The translations under genes and the position numbers were made by a program. From Terrimonas ferruginea DSM 30193 (lineage in GTDB: Bacteria > Bacteroidota > Bacteroidia > Chitinophagales > Chitinophagaceae), in assembly GCF_000425585.1 (NCBI RefSeq), contig NZ_AUDS01000027.1, positions 1 through 64,000 of the forward strand: a DNA stretch of 64,000 bases. The letters are read 5' to 3'. The notes under the pieces are model-generated. The model did no database searches, was not told the origin of the DNA, and was given only the letters and a program-made list of their open reading frames with translations. Shown piece by piece: positions 33,170-41,971 of this stretch (the stretch's first letter is position 1; each line of letters begins with the position of its first letter).

Positions 33170-33391
33170 ATGTTTTGGACACTCGAATTAGCATCATACC
33201 TTGAAGATGCACCCTGGCCCGCTACGAAAGATGAGTTGATTGACTACTCAATCCGCAGTGGCGCTCCTATTGAGGTAGTGGAAAACCTTCAGGAACTGGA
33301 AGATGAAGGTGATGTGTATGAAACAATCGAGGACATCTGGCCTGATTATCCTACGCAGGACGACTTCCTGTTCAACGAAGACGAATATTAA
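33170..33391 (+). CDS. Small acidic DUF2795-like protein
   Basis: A 73-residue acidic protein, MFWTLELASYLEDAPWPATK followed by DELIDYSIRSGAPIEVVENL, ELEDEGDVYETIEDIWPDYP and an acidic FNEDEY tail. The WPATKDELIDY signature fits DUF2795, a small helical family that is strongly conserved in Bacteroidota. Function is unknown. It has its own consensus promoter and a perfect terminator, so it is a single-gene, probably highly expressed unit. Confidence 0.85.
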   Translation: MFWTLELASYLEDAPWPATKDELIDYSIRSGAPIEVVENLQELEDEGDVYETIEDIWPDYPTQDDFLFNEDEY

Positions 33392-33395
33392 CGTT

Positions 33396-33436
33396 ATAAA
33401 GAAGAAACCCTCACGATGTGAGGGTTTCTTCTTTAT
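33396..33436 (+). terminator. Strong terminator after the DUF2795 gene
   Basis: A perfect 19-bp stem with loop GAT. The inner arms are ACCCTCAC/GTGAGGGT and the outer parts are A/G-rich versus T/C-rich (TTTCTTCTTTAT on the 3' side). It starts 5 bp after the stop codon. Confidence 0.9.
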
Positions 33437-33549
33437 AAGTCAAAATGCAAAAGTCAAAACCGTGAATGGTGAATCGTCAATCGTGAATGGCTGTTTCATT
33501 TTCACATTTACACACTTTCAAATTTTCACATTCAGTATAAGGCTTTGCC
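33437..33549. repeat. Phrase-repeat block
   Basis: AAGTCAAAATGCAAAAGTCA, GTGAATGGTGAATCGTCAAT, GGCTGTTTCATTTTCACATT and TTTCAAATTTTCACATTC phrases in series between two convergent genes. A small GTATAAGGC/GCCTTATAC palindrome lies at its end, beside the fabI stop. Confidence 0.65.
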
Positions 33550-34371
33550 TTATACTGACTCCACTCCCAGGCTCGTCATTACTTCCATGCTTACGCCGGT
33601 TGTTGAATAACCACCATCATGGAAAAGATTCTGCATAGTCACCATACGGGTAAGATCAGAGAACAGCGAAATACAATAGTTCGCGCAATCTTCTGCGGTT
33701 GCATTGCCAAGCGGGGCAATGGCATTGGCATAATCATAAAAATCGCCAAACCCTTTGATACCGGTACCTGCCGTTGTTTTTGTCGGAGACTGTGATACAG
33801 TATTGATCCGTACTTTTTTCTTCAGACCATAATGATAGCCGAAGCTGCGGGCGATAGACTCGAGCATGGCTTTGATATCCGCCATATCGGTATAGAACGG
33901 ATAGGTCCGTTGCGCCGCCATATAGGTCAGTGCCACTACGCTTCCCCAATCGTTGATCGCGTCCAGTTTCATGGCCACGGCTAACATTTTATGCAGGGAA
34001 AGGGCAGACACATCGATGCCTTTCTGGAAAAAATCATAATTGGATTCGGTGTAAGGAATATTCTTGCGGATATTCACGCTCATACCGATTGAATGCAGCA
34101 CGAAGTCGATCTTGCCGCCCAGCACTTCCTGTGAACGGGTAAAAAGATGGGTTAGTTCCTCTACATTGGTAGCGTCGGCCGGAATGATCTCTGATCCTGT
34201 TTTCTCTGCCAGCTTTTTGATCTCTCCCATACGCATGGCAATCGGAGCATTGGTCAGCACGAATGTGGCTCCTTCTTCGTGGGCTTTTTCAGCCACTTTC
34301 CAGGCAATGGAGTTTTCGTCCAGGGCTCCGGTGATAATTCCTCTTTTTCCTTTCAACAGATTATAAGACAT
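33550..34371 (-). CDS. fabI: Enoyl-ACP reductase (NADH)
   Basis: A 273-residue short-chain dehydrogenase-type FabI that performs the last reduction of fatty-acid elongation. The cofactor motif is GALDENSIAWKVA. The catalytic residues are Y150, Y160 and K167 (LTYMAAQRTYPFYTDMADIK), with the family's Y-x9-Y-x6-K spacing. The C-terminal DGGYSTTGVS is typical. The start at 34371 gives the usual MSYNLLKGKRG opening; upstream in-frame residues are not conserved. It lies about 80 bp downstream of recN on the same strand. Confidence 0.95.
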   Translation of the reverse strand: MSYNLLKGKRGIITGALDENSIAWKVAEKAHEEGATFVLTNAPIAMRMGEIKKLAEKTGSEIIPADATNVEELTHLFTRSQEVLGGKIDFVLHSIGMSVNIRKNIPYTESNYDFFQKGIDVSALSLHKMLAVAMKLDAINDWGSVVALTYMAAQRTYPFYTDMADIKAMLESIARSFGYHYGLKKKVRINTVSQSPTKTTAGTGIKGFGDFYDYANAIAPLGNATAEDCANYCISLFSDLTRMVTMQNLFHDGGYSTTGVSMEVMTSLGVESV

Positions 34372-34449
34372 AGCAATTGGTATTTGTGGCGGTAAAAATA
34401 AGAAGTTTAGGTTTTCCCGCATCCGTCCGGGAGATTTAACAGCCGGGGA

Positions 34450-36108
34450 TCAGCCGCCGACCATCTCGCGGGCATTTTCCAGGGCCGCCGCTGTCGGTTT
34501 CTCACCGCTCAGCATCTGGGCAATGGCCGTAATGCGCTCATCCCTGCTTAGCTGCCGGATGTTGGTCCTCACGGTGTCGCCCTGTGCCTGTTTATACACA
34601 AAAAAATGCGCATCAGCCTTGCCCGCTATCTGCGGCTGGTGCGTGATGCAGATCACCTGGCGGCTGGTGGCCAGGTCTTTCATAATCACGCCTACCTGTT
34701 TGGCCGCCTCCCCGGAAATGCCCGTATCGATCTCGTCAAATATCAATGTGGGCAGGTCGATGCGCTCAGCCACCAGTGATTTTATACAAAGCATCAGGCG
34801 GCTCAATTCGCCACCGCTGGCTACTTTGCCCACCGGCTGAAATTGATTGCTCTTGTTGGCATCAAATAAAAATTCGATCGCATCGGCGCCATGTGCACCG
34901 GGATTTTCAACAGGTGTGATGGACACTTTCAGTCGGGCATTGGGCATGCCCACCTGGGCCAGCAGTTTGTTTACCTTTTGCTCCAGCGGAGCTGTTTGCT
35001 GCTGACGGGCAGCCGATAACGCCGCCGCCAGCTTGCGTAATTCTTTTTCCAACGCGGCTGTTTCCTTCGCCCGCGTTTCGATGGCTTCGTCTATTTGCAG
35101 TACGGCCTGCAGTTTTTCTTCCAACTGGTCCTTAATCGCTATCAGTTCGGCGGTAGACGACACGCCATGTTTTTTCTGCAATTTATAACCGAGCGAAAGA
35201 CGTTCATTGAGCTGTTCGATCTTTGCGGGATCGTGTTGTACCTGGCTGCTGATGCGGTCCACTTCATCGGCAATGTCTTTGATCTCCACCTGTGCGGCCT
35301 GCATTCTTTCTATCAAAGCCGGCAGTTCTGCGTGATAACCGCTTACCTGTCCCAATTGGCCCTGCAGGCTTTTGAGTTGCTGCACAATGGGCGTTTCACT
35401 TTCTTCCAGCTCAAAGTATATGCGGCTGAGTGCGGCCTTGATACTTTCCGCATGACTGAGTGTACGCAGGCTGAGTTCGGCTTCTTCGAGTTCATCCGCA
35501 GAGAAAGCGGCATCCTCGAGTTCGGTATACTGAAACTTATTATAGTCGGCTTCTTTATCGAATTGTTCTTTTTGCGCGCGTAAGGCTTCCCATTCGCGGC
35601 GGGCCTGCTGCCAGCGGGTGTACACCCCATGATAATCGTGCAGAAGAGTCGCATTGCCCGCAAGGGCATCGATCACCTGGCGTTGAAAGTCGCTTTCTCC
35701 GATCTCGCGGGTATCGAATTGCTGGTGCATATCCACGAGCAGCGAGCTGAGTTGATTGAGTTGCGTGAGCGTAACGGGTGTGTCATTGATGAAAGCGCGG
35801 CTTTTACCGTTAACGGCGATCTCGCGGCGGATATTGACTTCATCCTGTACATCGAGTTCTTCCTGTTCGAGAAATGTGCGCACGGCTTTTTTCCCTTTTA
35901 CATCAAACCATCCCTCTACCACACATTTCTTTTCTTTATTGACGAGTACGGCGGAGTCGGCACGTTGACCCAGGATGAGGCCCAGTGCGCCGACGATGAT
36001 GGATTTACCGGCACCCGTTTCACCGGTGATGCTGTTCATGTGCTTTGAAAAAGGCACTTCCAGTTCATCGATGATTGCATAGTTCTGTATAAAAAGTCGT
36101 TGCAGCAT
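34450..36108 (-). CDS. recN: DNA repair protein RecN
   Basis: A 552-residue SMC-like ATPase for double-strand-break repair. Walker A is ITGETGAGKSIIVGAL (GETGAGKS 29-36), a long coiled coil spans roughly 150-380, and the C-terminal half carries VASGGELSRLMLCIK (signature) and LIFDEIDTGISGEAA (Walker B). VICITHQPQIAGKADAHF is the H-loop region. Length is normal. It precedes fabI in the same direction. Confidence 0.96.
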   Translation of the reverse strand: MLQRLFIQNYAIIDELEVPFSKHMNSITGETGAGKSIIVGALGLILGQRADSAVLVNKEKKCVVEGWFDVKGKKAVRTFLEQEELDVQDEVNIRREIAVNGKSRAFINDTPVTLTQLNQLSSLLVDMHQQFDTREIGESDFQRQVIDALAGNATLLHDYHGVYTRWQQARREWEALRAQKEQFDKEADYNKFQYTELEDAAFSADELEEAELSLRTLSHAESIKAALSRIYFELEESETPIVQQLKSLQGQLGQVSGYHAELPALIERMQAAQVEIKDIADEVDRISSQVQHDPAKIEQLNERLSLGYKLQKKHGVSSTAELIAIKDQLEEKLQAVLQIDEAIETRAKETAALEKELRKLAAALSAARQQQTAPLEQKVNKLLAQVGMPNARLKVSITPVENPGAHGADAIEFLFDANKSNQFQPVGKVASGGELSRLMLCIKSLVAERIDLPTLIFDEIDTGISGEAAKQVGVIMKDLATSRQVICITHQPQIAGKADAHFFVYKQAQGDTVRTNIRQLSRDERITAIAQMLSGEKPTAAALENAREMVGG

Positions 36109-36151
36109 AGAAAAGGATCGGGCTGCAATTTAGGGAAAGGAAAAAGGGAAT

Positions 36152-36184
36152 AAAAAAAATTCCCCTCACGGATGGTGAGGGGAA
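36152..36184 (-). terminator. Terminator after the zinc-ribbon gene
   Basis: Stem TTCCCCTCAC/GTGAGGGGAA with a five-base loop; on the minus strand it is followed by eight T. It lies 24 bp past the stop of the upstream gene and before recN. Confidence 0.85.
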
Positions 36185-36207
36185 CCGGAATTGCTGTAAA
36201 AAGCTTA

Positions 36208-36960
36208 TCAGATTTCGATGTTGTTGTTCAGTTCTTCGTCAACCAGGATACGGCCGCAGTTTTCGCAAACCATTACCTTTTTATGTTGACGGATTTCGCT
36301 TTGTTTCTGCGGAGGAATAGCATAAAAGCAACCGCCACAGGCGTCACGCTCAACCGGTACAACGGCCAGGCCATTGCGGTAGTTGGTGCGGATCTTTTCG
36401 TAGCTGGCCAAAAGGCGGGGGTCTACGGCAGCACGGGCAGCTTCGGCCTGCTTCAGGTATTGGGTTTCTTCCTGCTCGTTAGCGGCGATGATTTTTTCCA
36501 GCTCTGACTTTTTAGAAGCCAGTACGCCTTCTTTCATGCCGATATTTTTCTTTGCTTTTTCGAGGGTGATCGCTTTTTCGGCAATCTCTTCGTTAGCGTC
36601 TTTGATATGCTTTTCAGCCAGCTTCACTTCAAGCTGTTGCATTTCAATTTCTTTGTTGATCGCTTCAAACTCGCGGTTGTTCTTCACATTCTCGCTCTGC
36701 TTCTCGTATTTCTTCACCAGCGCTTCTGCTTCCTTGATGGCTTCCTTGCGTTGGTTGATAAATTCAGTAACGCCATTGATCTCCTCCTCAATGCGGGTCT
36801 GGCGGGCGTACAGACCCTGGATCTCGTCTTCCAGGTCGGCAACTTCCATAGGAAGTTCGCCTTTCAGGATGCGGATCTCATCCAACTTGCTGTCGATCTT
36901 TTGCAGATTGACAAGGGAACTCAGTTTTTCTTCAACTGAAAATTCTTTAACGGTTGCCAT
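36208..36960 (-). CDS. Coiled-coil protein with C-terminal C4 zinc ribbon (DUF164-like)
   Basis: A 250-residue protein. About 180 residues are a heptad-rich antiparallel coiled coil (for example LADLEDEI-type repeats and KKYEKQSENVKNNREFEAIN). A zinc ribbon with two cysteine pairs follows (ACGGCFYAIPP and VCENCGRILV). This is the zf-RING_7/DUF164 architecture. Its molecular role is poorly defined; some members have been proposed to act on nucleic acids. It lies 29 bp after the Nif3-like gene and likely shares its transcript. Confidence 0.87.
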   Translation of the reverse strand: MATVKEFSVEEKLSSLVNLQKIDSKLDEIRILKGELPMEVADLEDEIQGLYARQTRIEEEINGVTEFINQRKEAIKEAEALVKKYEKQSENVKNNREFEAINKEIEMQQLEVKLAEKHIKDANEEIAEKAITLEKAKKNIGMKEGVLASKKSELEKIIAANEQEETQYLKQAEAARAAVDPRLLASYEKIRTNYRNGLAVVPVERDACGGCFYAIPPQKQSEIRQHKKVMVCENCGRILVDEELNNNIEI

Positions 36961-36989
36961 TTATAAGACGTATTAATTTGACGAATTGA

Positions 36990-38087
36990 TTACAGGTAAT
37001 AGCGTACAGGGTTCGTTATTATCCCGGTTTTAAGGACGGCAAAGGTAGTAAATTTTTCGGCTAATTGCTCCGCCAGCAGGTCAATGGTGAATTGCTCGCT
37101 TTCAAAATGACCGATATCCGCGATCAGGATCCGGCCATCGGCATCAAAAAACTCGTGATATTTCATATCGCCGGTCACGTAGGCATCTGCCTGAGCCGCT
37201 AACGCACTGGAAACCAGGAAACTCCCCGCTCCACCACACAAAGCTACTTTCCGGATGGGTTTGCCTGTTGGAGGTGTATGCCGTACCAATTGCAAGCCGA
37301 ATTTTTCCCTGAGCAGCGCCAGAAATGCCGTGATTTCGAGGGCTTCGGGCAAATAACCCGTTACACCCGCACCCAATCCCGGCTGGGCATTGGCCAACGG
37401 CACCAGGTCGTAGGCCACTTCTTCATAAGGATGGGCAGCCAGCAGGGCGGCAACAACCGCGGATTGCCGGTATTGTGGCAGTACTACTTCCACACGTACT
37501 TCCGGCTCATGATGTTGCTGGTCTTTTTCACCGACAAAGGGTTGGGTGCCCTCGCCTGCCCTGAACGTGCCCGTTCCTTCGGTATTAAAACTGCAATCGC
37601 TGTAACGGCCGATAACGCCGGCGCCTGCGTCGAATAAGGCCTGCCGCACCTGTGCAGCCTGCGCCCGCGGAACGAACGTAAAAAGTTTCAGCAGTGTACC
37701 TGTTTTCGGGGCCAGTATTTGAATGTCGGTCAGTCCGAATACTTCGGCCATTCTCCCGCTTACGCCACTGATCACATTATCGAGATTGGTGTGAATGGCG
37801 TAAATGGCTATATCTTTTTTAATGGCATCGATGACGGTACGTTCTACATAATTGCGGCCGGTGATGCGTTTCAATCCTTTGAAAATAAGCGGATGATGCG
37901 CCACTACCAGGTTGCAGCCCCGATCCGCCGCTTCCTGCACCACTGCCTCCGTCACATCGAGGCAGCAAAGCACGCCGGTGCAATCCCATGCAGGATCTCC
38001 GGTGAGCAAACCAGCGTTATCATAACTTTCCTGAAGGGAAGGGTGGGCCCATCCTTCGAGGAAACGGACAATATCTGCAATCTTCAT
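36990..38087 (-). CDS. Nif3-like dinuclear metal centre protein (DUF34/YbgI family)
   Basis: A 365-residue Nif3/YbgI protein. Metal ligands are in LVVAHHPLIFKGLK, AIHTNLDNV and the C-terminal DIGHFESEQ. It is the long form, with a PII-like inserted domain (about 140-240, EVRVEVVLPQYRQSAVVAAL and HPYEEVAYDLVPL) between two metal-binding halves. The start MKIADIVRFLEGW at 38087 was preferred over 38135. Biochemical function remains unsettled; GTP cyclohydrolase-like or metal-insertion roles have been proposed for the family. Confidence 0.92.
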   Translation of the reverse strand: MKIADIVRFLEGWAHPSLQESYDNAGLLTGDPAWDCTGVLCCLDVTEAVVQEAADRGCNLVVAHHPLIFKGLKRITGRNYVERTVIDAIKKDIAIYAIHTNLDNVISGVSGRMAEVFGLTDIQILAPKTGTLLKLFTFVPRAQAAQVRQALFDAGAGVIGRYSDCSFNTEGTGTFRAGEGTQPFVGEKDQQHHEPEVRVEVVLPQYRQSAVVAALLAAHPYEEVAYDLVPLANAQPGLGAGVTGYLPEALEITAFLALLREKFGLQLVRHTPPTGKPIRKVALCGGAGSFLVSSALAAQADAYVTGDMKYHEFFDADGRILIADIGHFESEQFTIDLLAEQLAEKFTTFAVLKTGIITNPVRYYL

Positions 38088-38094
38088 GGGATAA

Positions 38095-38320
38095 AAATAA
38101 GTGAATAAGTCAATCAGTGAATGGTGAATTGTCAATCGTGAATCGTGAATGGTGAATCGTCAATGGTTATGCAAGAGTATCAACCTCTGCGCCTTCATTA
38201 CTTCGCGCCTTTGCGTGAAAAGAAGCTGTGTACACGCACATCTGCATAAGGAGCAAACCTTACGCCCTATGCCTTAAGCCTTACACCTTTCGCCTCATTA
38301 CTTATAACTTAACACCCCTC
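38095..38320. repeat. Phrase-repeat block with GCAAAG module
   Basis: AGTGAATGGTGAATTGTCAA phrases, the module GCGCCTTTGCGTGAAAAG then ACACGCACATCTGC, and CTTACGCCCTATGCC/TTAAGCCTTACACC phrases, ending in ATTACTTATAACTTAAC. It lies between divergent genes and carries no gene. Confidence 0.7.
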
Positions 38321-38358
38321 TCAGATCGGATATTCTAAAAAAATCTTACCTTTTGTAC

Positions 38359-38943
38359 ATGCTCAAACGCACTACCGTCAAATTTCTGCTGGCCGTGTTG
38401 GTAATCACCGGCCTTGCCGGCACGGCCGACGACGCGTCGCTGACCGCGGCCGAGAAAAAAGTAGTGGTAAAATACTTAAAGGATAGCCGTGATCAATTGT
38501 TGTCGGAGTATAAAAAGTTCTCGGAGAAGCAAGCGCGCTTTATACCGCAGCCGGATGGCACGTCCGCTGAAATTATCATGATTGCACAGCATTTATGGGA
38601 AAATGGTGCCTGGGAAAAACTGAAAAAAGCCATGCGGCAACATCCCCCTACAGACGGCAGTTCGCCTTGTGAGGCTTATGCACCTGAATTTACCGGCTGG
38701 ACTATTTACCCGCCACTTTCACGTTTGAGCATACAACCTTCTGCTGGTGAATACAAATCAATCCGCCAGTCGGGCATCCGCTACGTGCGCAATTCCACTG
38801 AAAATTTCAAAACACATTATGTTGCGGCGGAAGATGGATGTGTAACAGGGTATCAATACCTGATTAGCATCATCGAACGTACCAACGAAACCACTGCTTA
38901 TCTTCGCAACATCCGCCAGCATCCACAATTTCCGGCGGAATGA
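38359..38943 (+). CDS. Exported DinB-like helical protein
   Basis: A 194-residue protein with a signal peptide (MLKRTTVKFLLAVLVITGLAG, cleaved near GTADD). LTAAEKKVVVKYLKDSRDQL and EKQARFIPQPDGTSAEIIMI resemble the start of the DinB four-helix bundle family. The usual metal-binding histidines are not clear beyond one in IAQHLW, so the fold call is tentative. ATG 38359 was used; a TTG two codons earlier is possible. TACCTTTTG, a one-base-longer -7 box, lies just upstream. Function unknown. Confidence 0.6.
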   Translation: MLKRTTVKFLLAVLVITGLAGTADDASLTAAEKKVVVKYLKDSRDQLLSEYKKFSEKQARFIPQPDGTSAEIIMIAQHLWENGAWEKLKKAMRQHPPTDGSSPCEAYAPEFTGWTIYPPLSRLSIQPSAGEYKSIRQSGIRYVRNSTENFKTHYVAAEDGCVTGYQYLISIIERTNETTAYLRNIRQHPQFPAE

Positions 38944-38987
38944 TTCTTGTAGCACTGTATTTTATTTAACCGAAACATATCATCACC

Positions 38988-39458
38988 ATGGCATTGAAAG
39001 TTGGCGATAAAGCCCCTGATTTCACCTTACCTGACACGGAAAAAAACGAAGTGGCCCTTTCCTCGCTGAAAGGTGAAAATGTATTGCTGTTGTTCTTTCC
39101 ATTGGCCTTTACCAGTGTATGCACCAAAGAGCTTTGCAGTGTGCGCGACAACCTGTCGCAGTACAACGATGCGCAGGTACGCGTGCTGGGCATCTCGGTG
39201 GACTCGCCGTTTACGCTGGCAAAATTCAAAGCGGAACAAGGCTTGAATTTTTCCCTGCTGAGCGACTTCAACAAAACGGCATCAGCGGATTATGGAAGTC
39301 TGTATGAAACGTTTGCATTGGGCATGAAAGGTGTATCCAAGCGATCGGCTTTCCTGATTGACAAGGACGGCATCGTGCGCTACGCTGAAGTGTTGGAAAA
39401 TGCGGGTGAAGTGCCTGATTTCGACGCCATCCGTGGCGAAATGGCGAAAATTGGCTGA
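38988..39458 (+). CDS. Peroxiredoxin, atypical 2-Cys (Bcp/AhpE-like)
   Basis: A 156-residue thioredoxin-fold peroxidase that reduces peroxides. The active site [13 protein letters not shown] holds the peroxidatic C45 and a possible resolving C50 (Cx4C). [13 protein letters not shown] is the usual opening and [14 protein letters not shown] the second strand. It is cytosolic, with no signal peptide. It follows the DinB-like gene by 44 bp in the same direction. Length is normal. Confidence 0.93.
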   Translation: MALKVGDKAPDFTLPDTEKNEVALSSLKGENVLLLFFPLAFTSVCTKELCSVRDNLSQYNDAQVRVLGISVDSPFTLAKFKAEQGLNFSLLSDFNKTASADYGSLYETFALGMKGVSKRSAFLIDKDGIVRYAEVLENAGEVPDFDAIRGEMAKIG

Positions 39459-39579
39459 AAAATTCGTTAAAAAGCAAGGCTCTCTAGCAACTAAATAATT
39501 GATTTCCAATTGAGTCAGAAAATTGCGGCAAATGACTTGCGTATATGCTTAAAACGGTCTATTATTGAGGAAATAAAAT

Positions 39580-39587
39580 TAACTTTG
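39580..39587 (+). promoter_or_regulatory. -7 box TAACTTTG before the T9SS-domain gene
   Basis: TAACTTTG matches TAnnTTTG and ends six bases before the TTG start codon, supporting that unusual start. Confidence 0.5.
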
Positions 39588-39592
39588 GTTCG

Positions 39593-39928
39593 TTGAAGAG
39601 AATTTTACCTATACTACTTATCATACTGTTTTCGGCTACTTCTTCCCAGGCACAATCGACGCCTGCGGGAGGTGGTGAAGCCAAAATAGTCAGGTTCTAT
39701 CCGAACCCGGCGACCTCTTATATCAACTTTGAGATCAAGAGCCGGTACCAGAAAGGATTGACCCTGCAGGTATATAGTTTTCTTGGTAAAAAAGTATTCG
39801 AACAGCAAAATGTGCAGGAAAAGACAACCGTCAACCTCACAGAATTCACCCGCGGCGTATACGTCTACCACCTCATCGATGCTTCCGGAAAGATCATCGA
39901 CACGAATAAGTTTCAGGTCTCCAAATAA
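39593..39928 (+). CDS. Minimal protein with signal peptide and T9SS type A sorting domain
   Basis: A 111-residue protein with a TTG start; no in-frame ATG lies upstream. The TTG gives a good signal peptide (MKRILPILLIILFSATSSQA), and the -7 box just before it agrees. After a short linker the rest is a type A C-terminal sorting domain: VRFYPNPATSYINFEI, LQVYSFLGKKVFEQ, LTEFTRGVYVYHLID and the closing SGKIIDTNKFQVSK. There is no passenger domain. It may be a very small surface protein, a decoy or regulator of type IX secretion, or the relic of a larger one. It stands alone. Confidence 0.82.
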   Translation: MKRILPILLIILFSATSSQAQSTPAGGGEAKIVRFYPNPATSYINFEIKSRYQKGLTLQVYSFLGKKVFEQQNVQEKTTVNLTEFTRGVYVYHLIDASGKIIDTNKFQVSK

Positions 39929-40078
39929 TGTGTAAATGTGCCCAACTTCGTTGGGTCCGTGTGAAAATGTGGAAATGCATTTAATGTAATTTCCAGCTTG
40001 GGTTTAACATGCAAAAGAATATGTATTTCATTTTCACATTCCCGGCTTGCCGGGACACATTCCACATTTTCACATTCA
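39929..40078. repeat. Phrase-repeat block with two hairpins
   Basis: GTGTAAATGTG / GTGTGAAAATGTGGAAATG and TTTTCACATTC phrases, interrupted by CCCAACTTCGTTGGG (39941-39955) and by CCCGGCTTGCCGGG (near 40042). Both hairpins sit inside phrase units. No gene was seen. Confidence 0.65.
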
Positions 40079-41251
40079 TCAAAGCACCTGCACAATCAAA
40101 AACTTCAGGTAATTCGTATTATCCATTCCCCAGATGATCGGATGATCTGATGCCTGGGCCTGGAAAGTTACCTGCCTGATAGAACGGCGCGCATCTTTGG
40201 CGGCCATTTGTATGGTCTGCAGAAATAATTCAGGATGTACAAGATTGGTGCAGGAAGACGTCACTAAAAATCCTCCGGGTTTCACCAGCTTCATGCCACG
40301 CAGATTGATCTCTTTATAACCCGTAATGGCTTTTTGTATGGTCTCGCGGCTCTTCGTAAACGCAGGCGGGTCCAGCATCACCACATCGTATTGTTTGCCT
40401 TCCTTCCCCCACTGTTTCAATACATCAAAAGCATTTGCCGCCTCGAAACGGCAGATTTTTTCCAGGCCATTCAATGCCGCATTGCGGTTGGCCTGCTCCA
40501 CGGCATTCTCGGAGATGTCTAATCCCAATACAGATTTGGCACCATAAGAGGCGGCGTGTATTTCAAAGGTGCCGGTATAGGTAAAAGCACCCAATACGTC
40601 GGCATCTTTTACGATATGACGGATGGCCCGGCGATTGTCCTGCTGATCCAGGAAATAACCCGTCTTCTGGCCATTCTCGATGTCTACATGAAATCGTAAC
40701 CCATTTTCATTGATGATGATCTTTGTATCGAATGGCGCGGACAGAAATCCTTTGTGTTGCGTTAAACCTTCGAGTTCACGGACAGGCACATCATTCCGCT
40801 CATATATTCCTTTCGGGGAAAAAATAGTTTCCAACGCTTTGACAATGGCCGGCTTCCAGGTATCCATGCCAAGCGTCAATGTCTGGATCACGAAGTAGTC
40901 GTTGAATTTATCGATGATCAGTTGTGGCAGCCCGTCGGCCTCACCGAAAACGAGGCGGCAGTTTTCGACGTAACCGATTCGCTGGCGGTATTCCCAACAC
41001 TGGCGGATGCGGTCGAGAAAAAACTGTTCGTTGATCTCCACATTTTTCTCGCGTGTGAGGAGACGCACAAGGATCTGCGATTTCGGGTTGATATAACCCA
41101 TGCCTACATACTTGCGGTCATGCGTAAAAACAGTAACCGTTTCGCCGCCGGCGGGCTCGCCTTCCACCTTCTCTACTTCGTTGGCAAAAATCCAGGGGTG
41201 CCCGTTTGCAATACGCGGCGCAATTTTTCGTCTGAGATATACCTTCACCAT
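40079..41251 (-). CDS. RlmI-like 23S rRNA (cytosine-C5) methyltransferase
   Basis: A 390-residue PUA-methyltransferase. The N-terminal PUA part is VYLRRKIAPRIANGHPWIFA. The middle GQKTGYFLDQQDNR is the RlmI hallmark. The SAM site reads VLGAFTYTGTFEIHAA (family usually FxYTGGF), followed by VMLDPPAFTKS and the TSSCTNLVHPELF cysteine. It probably methylates C1962 of 23S rRNA. The start at 41251 agrees with a TATCTTTG box ten bases upstream. Divergent from grpE. Confidence 0.9.
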   Translation of the reverse strand: MVKVYLRRKIAPRIANGHPWIFANEVEKVEGEPAGGETVTVFTHDRKYVGMGYINPKSQILVRLLTREKNVEINEQFFLDRIRQCWEYRQRIGYVENCRLVFGEADGLPQLIIDKFNDYFVIQTLTLGMDTWKPAIVKALETIFSPKGIYERNDVPVRELEGLTQHKGFLSAPFDTKIIINENGLRFHVDIENGQKTGYFLDQQDNRRAIRHIVKDADVLGAFTYTGTFEIHAASYGAKSVLGLDISENAVEQANRNAALNGLEKICRFEAANAFDVLKQWGKEGKQYDVVMLDPPAFTKSRETIQKAITGYKEINLRGMKLVKPGGFLVTSSCTNLVHPELFLQTIQMAAKDARRSIRQVTFQAQASDHPIIWGMDNTNYLKFLIVQVL

Positions 41252-41260
41252 AAGAACCGG

Positions 41261-41268
41261 CAAAGATA
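41261..41268 (-). promoter_or_regulatory. -7 box TATCTTTG for the RlmI-like gene
   Basis: TATCTTTG on the minus strand, ending ten bases before the start codon. No -33 element was found at the usual spacing. Confidence 0.5.
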
Positions 41269-41322
41269 TACAAAACGTCGCGGTGATGCGGTACAAACGG
41301 ACATTTTGTCCCAAAGCATGGC

Positions 41323-41352
41323 TTGGCAGTATTATTGACAATCGTACCTTTG
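41323..41352 (+). promoter_or_regulatory. Promoter of grpE-dnaJ
   Basis: TTG at 41323-41325, 19 bases, then TACCTTTG at 41345-41352, as in the Bacteroidota consensus. The ATG is 19 bp after the -7 box. No CIRCE inverted repeat was seen. Confidence 0.65.
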
Positions 41353-41370
41353 CAAACAATTTTGACAAAA

Positions 41371-41943
41371 ATGGCAGAAAAAGACATCAACGAACAAATG
41401 GACAACGGCGCTGAAAACCAGGCAGACTTCGGAATCAACGCCGATGAAAACATGGGGGGCTCTACGCATCTTACCGATCCTTTGCCCGCTGATAATGAAG
41501 ACAATAAGCTGAAGGCGGAACTGGCAGAGGCAAAGGACAAGTACCTTCGTCTGGCTGCGGAATTTGACAATTTCCGTCGCCGTAGTGCCAAAGAACGTAT
41601 CGAAACCATCCAGACAGCAGGCCGCGAAGTGATCAATGAATTGCTGGATGTGCTCGACGATGCCGAACGCGCAGAAAAACAGTTGGAAACATCCGACGAC
41701 ATGGCACAGAACAAACAGGGCATTCAACTGGTGTTTAACAAACTCCGGAACGTGCTGCAGGCACGCGGCCTGAAACGTATGGAGACGGTAGGTCAGGAAT
41801 TCAACCCGGACCTTCACGAAGCCATCACCGAAATTCCCGCGGCATCCGATGAAGCAAAAGGCAAAGTAGTAGATGAAGTAGTAAAAGGTTATTACCTCAA
41901 CGATAAGATTATCCGTCACGCCAAAGTTGTAGTAGGCAAATAA
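41371..41943 (+). CDS. grpE: Nucleotide exchange factor GrpE
   Basis: A 190-residue GrpE that releases ADP from DnaK. An acidic, disordered N-terminus of about 45 residues precedes the long helix [20 protein letters not shown]. The beta domain shows [20 protein letters not shown] and [20 protein letters not shown]. The ATG at 41371 lies just after the promoter; a longer frame from 41323 overlaps it. It is followed by dnaJ after 28 bp. dnaK is not in the window. Confidence 0.96.
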   Translation: MAEKDINEQMDNGAENQADFGINADENMGGSTHLTDPLPADNEDNKLKAELAEAKDKYLRLAAEFDNFRRRSAKERIETIQTAGREVINELLDVLDDAERAEKQLETSDDMAQNKQGIQLVFNKLRNVLQARGLKRMETVGQEFNPDLHEAITEIPAASDEAKGKVVDEVVKGYYLNDKIIRHAKVVVGK

Positions 41944-41971
41944 GACATCCACCAGAAACACGCTACCAGCA

